Source of the DNA: an uncultured Isosphaeraceae bacterium
GTDB lineage: Bacteria > Planctomycetota > Planctomycetia > Isosphaerales > Isosphaeraceae
DNA length: 5,070 nt
Assembly (NCBI GenBank): GCA_937907405.1
Contig: CALCIC010000346.1
Location: forward strand, 1 to 5,070
Direction: 5' to 3'
The position numbers and the translations under genes are program-made. The notes beneath the pieces are model-generated. The model did not search any database, was not told the origin of the DNA, and was given only the letters and a program-made list of their open reading frames with translations. Each line of letters starts with the position of its first letter. Position 1 is the first letter of the stretch. This document shows, piece after piece, positions 1 to 5,070 of this stretch.

Positions 1-216
1 GCGGTCGTAATAGGCGAGAGCGTCCCTGGGATCGAGTCGGATCGCCTCGGCGAAGGCCGAGATCGCCTTGCTGTAATCGTGGTTCTGGTGCAAGACGATC
101 CCGCGCGCCCGGGCCTCGGCCCCCGTGGGGGCGGTCTGGGGCGCGGCGGCTCCGATCACCATCACCGCAGCAGTCGCGACCGCGAGCCGGGGGATCGCCT
201 GAAGAAAGCTGTGCAT
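1..216 (-). CDS. Exported TPR-repeat protein, N-terminal part (runs off left edge)
   Basis: The minus strand from the ATG at 216 is open to position 1, giving 72 codons with no stop, so the C-terminus lies outside the window. Residues 1-25 look like a Sec signal peptide: a short n-region with R10, then a hydrophobic stretch (LAVATAAVMVIGAAA). After a short linker, residues about 36-72 match a tetratricopeptide repeat: an HDYSKAISAFAEAIRLDP core (residues 46-63) with the usual Y-x2-A-I-x2-F-x2-A-I-x-L-x-P spacing, followed by the start of the next helix (DALAYYDR). TPR domains are protein-protein interaction scaffolds, and further repeats are likely to follow. The start is supported by the signal peptide and by GGAAAGGA nine bases upstream. 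The gene points away from the cytochrome/DUF1501 genes, so it is probably a separate transcription unit. The specific function and partner are unknown. Confidence 0.85.
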   Translation of the reverse strand, partial: MHSFLQAIPRLAVATAAVMVIGAAAPQTAPTGAEARARGIVLHQNHDYSKAISAFAEAIRLDPRDALAYYDR

Positions 217-225
217 GGAACGAAT

Positions 226-233
226 TCCTTTCC
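226..233 (-). promoter_or_regulatory. Ribosome binding site of the TPR gene
   Basis: Read on the minus strand this is GGAAAGGA, a purine-rich Shine-Dalgarno-like sequence whose AGGA core ends nine bases before the ATG at 216. It supports that start codon. Confidence 0.6.
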
Positions 234-240
234 GATTCCA

Positions 241-264
241 GGATCGCGAGGAGAACCTCGATCC
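241..264. repeat. Bulged inverted repeat (hairpin) in the divergent intergenic region
   Basis: The plus strand reads ggatcg-cg-agg, then the loop agaa, then cctcgatcc. The right arm (256-264) pairs over nine bases with the left arm (241-251), leaving a two-base CG bulge. No T-tract follows on either strand, so it is not an intrinsic terminator. If the minus-strand promoter proposed at 270-298 is real, transcription would start near 262 and this hairpin would form the very 5' end of the TPR-gene mRNA, about 25 bases before its start codon. It could be a transcript-stabilising leader hairpin or a protein-binding operator. The pairing is visible in the sequence, but the role is inferred. Confidence 0.45.
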
Positions 265-269
265 AATTG

Positions 270-298
270 ATCTTAACGAGTCGCGTCCGTCCGCCCAA
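270..298 (-). promoter_or_regulatory. Candidate sigma70-like promoter for the TPR gene
   Basis: On the minus strand, TTGGGC (298-293) is followed by a 17-base spacer and TAAGAT (275-270). That is 3/6 and 4/6 matches to the -35 and -10 consensus with optimal spacing. The AT-rich patch around 265-276 stands out from its GC-rich surroundings. The predicted start near 262 gives a leader of about 46 bases. Planctomycete promoters are poorly characterised, so this is only a suggestion. No comparably good promoter was found for the plus-strand gene; TATGCT at 345-350 is a weak -10-like match without a convincing -35. Confidence 0.3.
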
Positions 299-392
299 GG
301 CGAACCCGCCGGGCAAGTCGCTCGCCTTCGAGGGCCGATCGGGCTATGCTGGGCGGTGTCGTAATGCACACAATCGCTTCGACTTCGAGAGT

Positions 393-397
393 GGGAG
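393..397 (+). promoter_or_regulatory. Ribosome binding site deciding the ATG at 405
   Basis: GGGAG ends seven bases before the ATG at 405. The reading frame is open further upstream, with a TTG at 267, but the 46 extra residues would bury the signal peptide and would overlap the proposed minus-strand promoter. The ATG at 405, which directly opens a signal peptide, is therefore preferred. Confidence 0.5.
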
Positions 398-404
398 CCG
401 CCGC

Positions 405-3387
<2,983 letters not shown>

Positions 3388-3389
<2 letters not shown>

Positions 3390-3393
3390 GGAG
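3388..3393 (+). promoter_or_regulatory. Ribosome binding site of the DUF1501 gene, overlapping the upstream stop codon
   Basis: GAGGAG is a strong Shine-Dalgarno sequence eight bases before the ATG at 3402, and its first two bases are the GA of the preceding gene's TGA stop (3387-3389). A TTG at 3396 lies in the same frame but only two bases from the Shine-Dalgarno, so the ATG is the real start. The overlap suggests that ribosomes ending the cytochrome gene help initiate this one. Confidence 0.75.
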
Positions 3394-3401
3394 CGTTGAC
3401 C

Positions 3402-4871
3402 ATGAATCGTCGCGACTTCCTCTGGGGGAGCGGCGGAGGGCTCGGGGGGATCGCCCTGGCGACCCTGCTCGGCGCCGACGGCCTGCTCGCGGCCGAAGGG
3501 GGCGCCGGGATTCGGCCGCGTCCCGACGGCGGTCTGCACCACGCGCCCAGGGCGAAGCGGGTGGTCCAGCTCTTCATGGCCGGCGGCGCCAGCCATATCG
3601 ACCTGTTCGACTACAAGCCCGAGTTGATCAAGCGGCACGGCCGACCGTCGAGCTTCGGCGAGACGGTGGAGACGTTCCAGAACGGCCTGGGCCCCTGGCT
3701 CCGTCCGGTCTGGGACTTCAGGCCTTACGGATCGTCCGGCAAGATGCTCAGCGAGGTCGTCGCGCCGTTGGGGGGGGTGGTCGACGAGATCGCGTTCATC
3801 CACGACATGGTCGGCAAGACGGGGGTCCACAGCCAGGGGACGCTCTTGCAGACCACCGGCTTCAACCGACCGGGGTTCCCGTCGATGGGAAGCTGGGTCT
3901 CGTACGGGCTGGGCCGGATGAGCGACGACCTGCCGGCGTTCGTCGTCCTGCCCGATCATCGGGGCCTGGCCTCGAACGGCACCAAGAACTGGGACTCGGC
4001 GTTCCTGCCGTCGCAGCACCAGGGGACGGTGATCTACCCCGGGTCGAAGACGCCGATCGTTGATTTGTTCCCCGACGAGCGCGCGGCCTTCGCCGGACGC
4101 GACGCCGACGTCGCGGGCGTGGCGCTCTTGAACCGGCTGAATCGCGGCCACGCCGCAATCCGCCCCGGCGACGCGCGGCTCGAAGGCCGCATTCAGAGCT
4201 ACGAACTGGCCGCTCGAATGCAGCTCGCCGCCCCCGAGGCGCTCGACCTGGCGAGCGAGCCCGCCGAGGTGCTGCGGCTCTACGGCCTCGACCACGGCAA
4301 GACGACGTTCGACAAGCAGATCAACGACCTGGAGGAGACAGACGTCTTCGCCCGCAAATGCCTGACCGCGCGGCGGCTGCTGGAGCGCGGGGTCCGGTTC
4401 GTCCAGATCTGGAGCGGCAACGACAACGGCTTCCCACGCCGCAACTGGGACTCGCACGAGAACGTCAAGCAGGACCACGGCCCGCTCGCCCTCGGGATGG
4501 CGCGCGGGGCGTCGGCCTTGATCCGGGACCTCAAGCGGACCGGGCTTCTCGAAGACACGATCGTCCTGTGGACCACCGAGTTCGGTCGGATGCCGTCGAG
4601 CCAGGGGGGAGAGGGGCGCGACCACAACCCGTACTGCTTTACAAGCTGGATGGCCGGCGGCGGCGTCAAGGGGGGGTACAGCCACGGCCCCAGCGACGAC
4701 TTCGGCTACAAGCCGGCCGACCGCGCGAACCCGACCGAAGTCTACGACCTGCACGCGACGATCCTCCATCTGATGGGGATCGACCATTTGCGGCTGACCG
4801 TCCGCAACAACGGCATCGACCGCCGCCTCACCGACGTCCACGGCCGCGTGATCCGCGACCTCATTGCGTAA
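3402..4871 (+). CDS. DUF1501 family protein, Tat-exported, alkaline-phosphatase/sulfatase-like fold
   Basis: The product has 489 residues, about the usual length for the family. The N-terminus NRRDFLWGS followed by a Gly/Ala/Leu-rich stretch to about residue 31 is a classical twin-arginine (Tat) signal, implying export after folding, often with a metal cofactor. Family blocks are visible in order: VVQLFMAGGASHIDLFDYKP (54-73), HSQGTLLQTTGFNRPGFPSMGSW (143-165), NWDSHENV (348-355), TTEFGRMP (391-398), GRDHNPYCFTSWMAGGGVKGG (405-425) and YDLHATILHLMG (448-459). DUF1501 is placed near the alkaline phosphatase/sulfatase superfamily. By analogy, D67, D350, H352, H408 and H451 are candidate metal ligands, which is inference. 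There is no C/S-x-P-x-R sulfatase nucleophile motif and no heme motif. Its 12-base spacing from the PSCyt/PSD1 gene marks the recurrent planctomycete pair. The substrate is unknown. Confidence 0.95.
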   Translation: MNRRDFLWGSGGGLGGIALATLLGADGLLAAEGGAGIRPRPDGGLHHAPRAKRVVQLFMAGGASHIDLFDYKPELIKRHGRPSSFGETVETFQNGLGPWLRPVWDFRPYGSSGKMLSEVVAPLGGVVDEIAFIHDMVGKTGVHSQGTLLQTTGFNRPGFPSMGSWVSYGLGRMSDDLPAFVVLPDHRGLASNGTKNWDSAFLPSQHQGTVIYPGSKTPIVDLFPDERAAFAGRDADVAGVALLNRLNRGHAAIRPGDARLEGRIQSYELAARMQLAAPEALDLASEPAEVLRLYGLDHGKTTFDKQINDLEETDVFARKCLTARRLLERGVRFVQIWSGNDNGFPRRNWDSHENVKQDHGPLALGMARGASALIRDLKRTGLLEDTIVLWTTEFGRMPSSQGGEGRDHNPYCFTSWMAGGGVKGGYSHGPSDDFGYKPADRANPTEVYDLHATILHLMGIDHLRLTVRNNGIDRRLTDVHGRVIRDLIA

Positions 4872-4902
4872 TCCAAGACCCCTTGATTCTGGAACCCCTC
4901 GC

Positions 4903-5070
4903 ATGTCGATCGAAAACGAAACCGTCAACGTCCAGGCCGCGACCCGAACCTTACAGATCATCGTCGGGGCGCTGACGCTGGGGGTGGTCTGGTTCCTGGT
5001 GATCGTCCTGGTCTTCCTGGATTCGCCCTCCAAGCCGCCCGGAAACGGACCGGCGGCCCCGAAGTCCCCG
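4903..5070 (+). CDS. Small membrane protein, N-terminal part (runs off right edge), unknown function
   Basis: An ATG at 4903 opens a frame that continues for 56 codons to the last base of the window without a stop. The product starts with a polar segment (MSIENETVNVQAATRT), followed by one clear transmembrane helix at about residues 18-39 (IIVGALTLGVVWFLVIVLVF core) and then a Pro/Gly/Lys-rich stretch (SPSKPPGNGPAAPKSP). With no signal peptide and no positive charge apart from R15 before the helix, the topology is uncertain. Further membrane segments may follow outside the window. Codon use matches its neighbours. The Shine-Dalgarno is weak (TGGAA at about 4890-4894). The gene follows the DUF1501 stop after 31 bases with no visible terminator, so it may be the third gene of the same transcript. 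I do not recognise a named family with confidence. Confidence 0.7.
   Translation, partial: MSIENETVNVQAATRTLQIIVGALTLGVVWFLVIVLVFLDSPSKPPGNGPAAPKSP

Noticed and set aside
79..270. A 63-codon plus-strand open frame opposite the TPR gene
   Set aside because: The minus strand over the same bases encodes a signal peptide and a textbook TPR with its own ribosome binding site. The plus frame has a low-complexity Gly/Arg/Ser product.
267..404. An upstream TTG start extending the cytochrome protein by 46 residues
   Set aside because: The extension has no signal-peptide character and would place the real signal peptide internally. The ATG at 405 has its own GGGAG.
3402..4871. Reading the DUF1501 protein as a true sulfatase
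   Set aside because: The C/S-x-P-x-R formylglycine motif is absent, so only a distant superfamily relationship can be claimed.
4872..4902. Possible terminator between the DUF1501 gene and the small membrane-protein gene
   Set aside because: No stable inverted repeat followed by a T-run is present in these 31 bases.

Overview
The window looks like chromosomal DNA of a high-GC planctomycete. The closest guess is the Isosphaeraceae (Paludisphaera/Singulisphaera-like), based on strongly G/C-ending codons and the protein families present. The two large genes belong to families almost confined to the Planctomycetes and related PVC bacteria: a PSCyt1–PSCyt2(DUF1549)–PSD1(DUF1553) cytochrome-like protein and a DUF1501 protein. 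The family assignments are firm. The genus-level guess is only an inference.

Layout. Positions 1-216 (minus strand) hold the N-terminal 72 codons of an exported TPR-repeat protein that runs off the left edge. Positions 217-404 form a divergent intergenic region with a candidate minus-strand promoter, a bulged inverted repeat that would lie at the 5' end of the TPR transcript, and a ribosome binding site for each flanking gene. Positions 405-3389 (plus) encode a 994-residue Sec-exported protein with two c-type heme motifs and an F5/8 type C (discoidin)-like insert. Twelve bases later, positions 3402-4871 (plus) encode a 489-residue Tat-exported DUF1501 protein. After 31 more bases, a small membrane protein begins at 4903 and runs off the right edge. 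No convincing terminator is seen between the three plus-strand genes, so they may be one transcript.

How the genes may work together. The cytochrome-like protein and the DUF1501 protein are a recurrent planctomycete gene pair, and the tight, stop-codon-overlapping Shine-Dalgarno sequence here suggests coupled translation. Both products should act outside the cytoplasmic membrane: the first carries two CxxCH heme sites and a probable ligand-binding domain, and the second has an alkaline-phosphatase/sulfatase-like metal-site pattern. The biochemical job of this pair is, to my knowledge, not established. That makes it the most interesting system here. Two features of the large protein deserve a closer look: the discoidin-like insert has its usual N-terminal motif after its C-terminal one, and it is flanked by two helical segments that could form a stalk. 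The left-edge TPR gene is divergently transcribed and is probably a separate unit.
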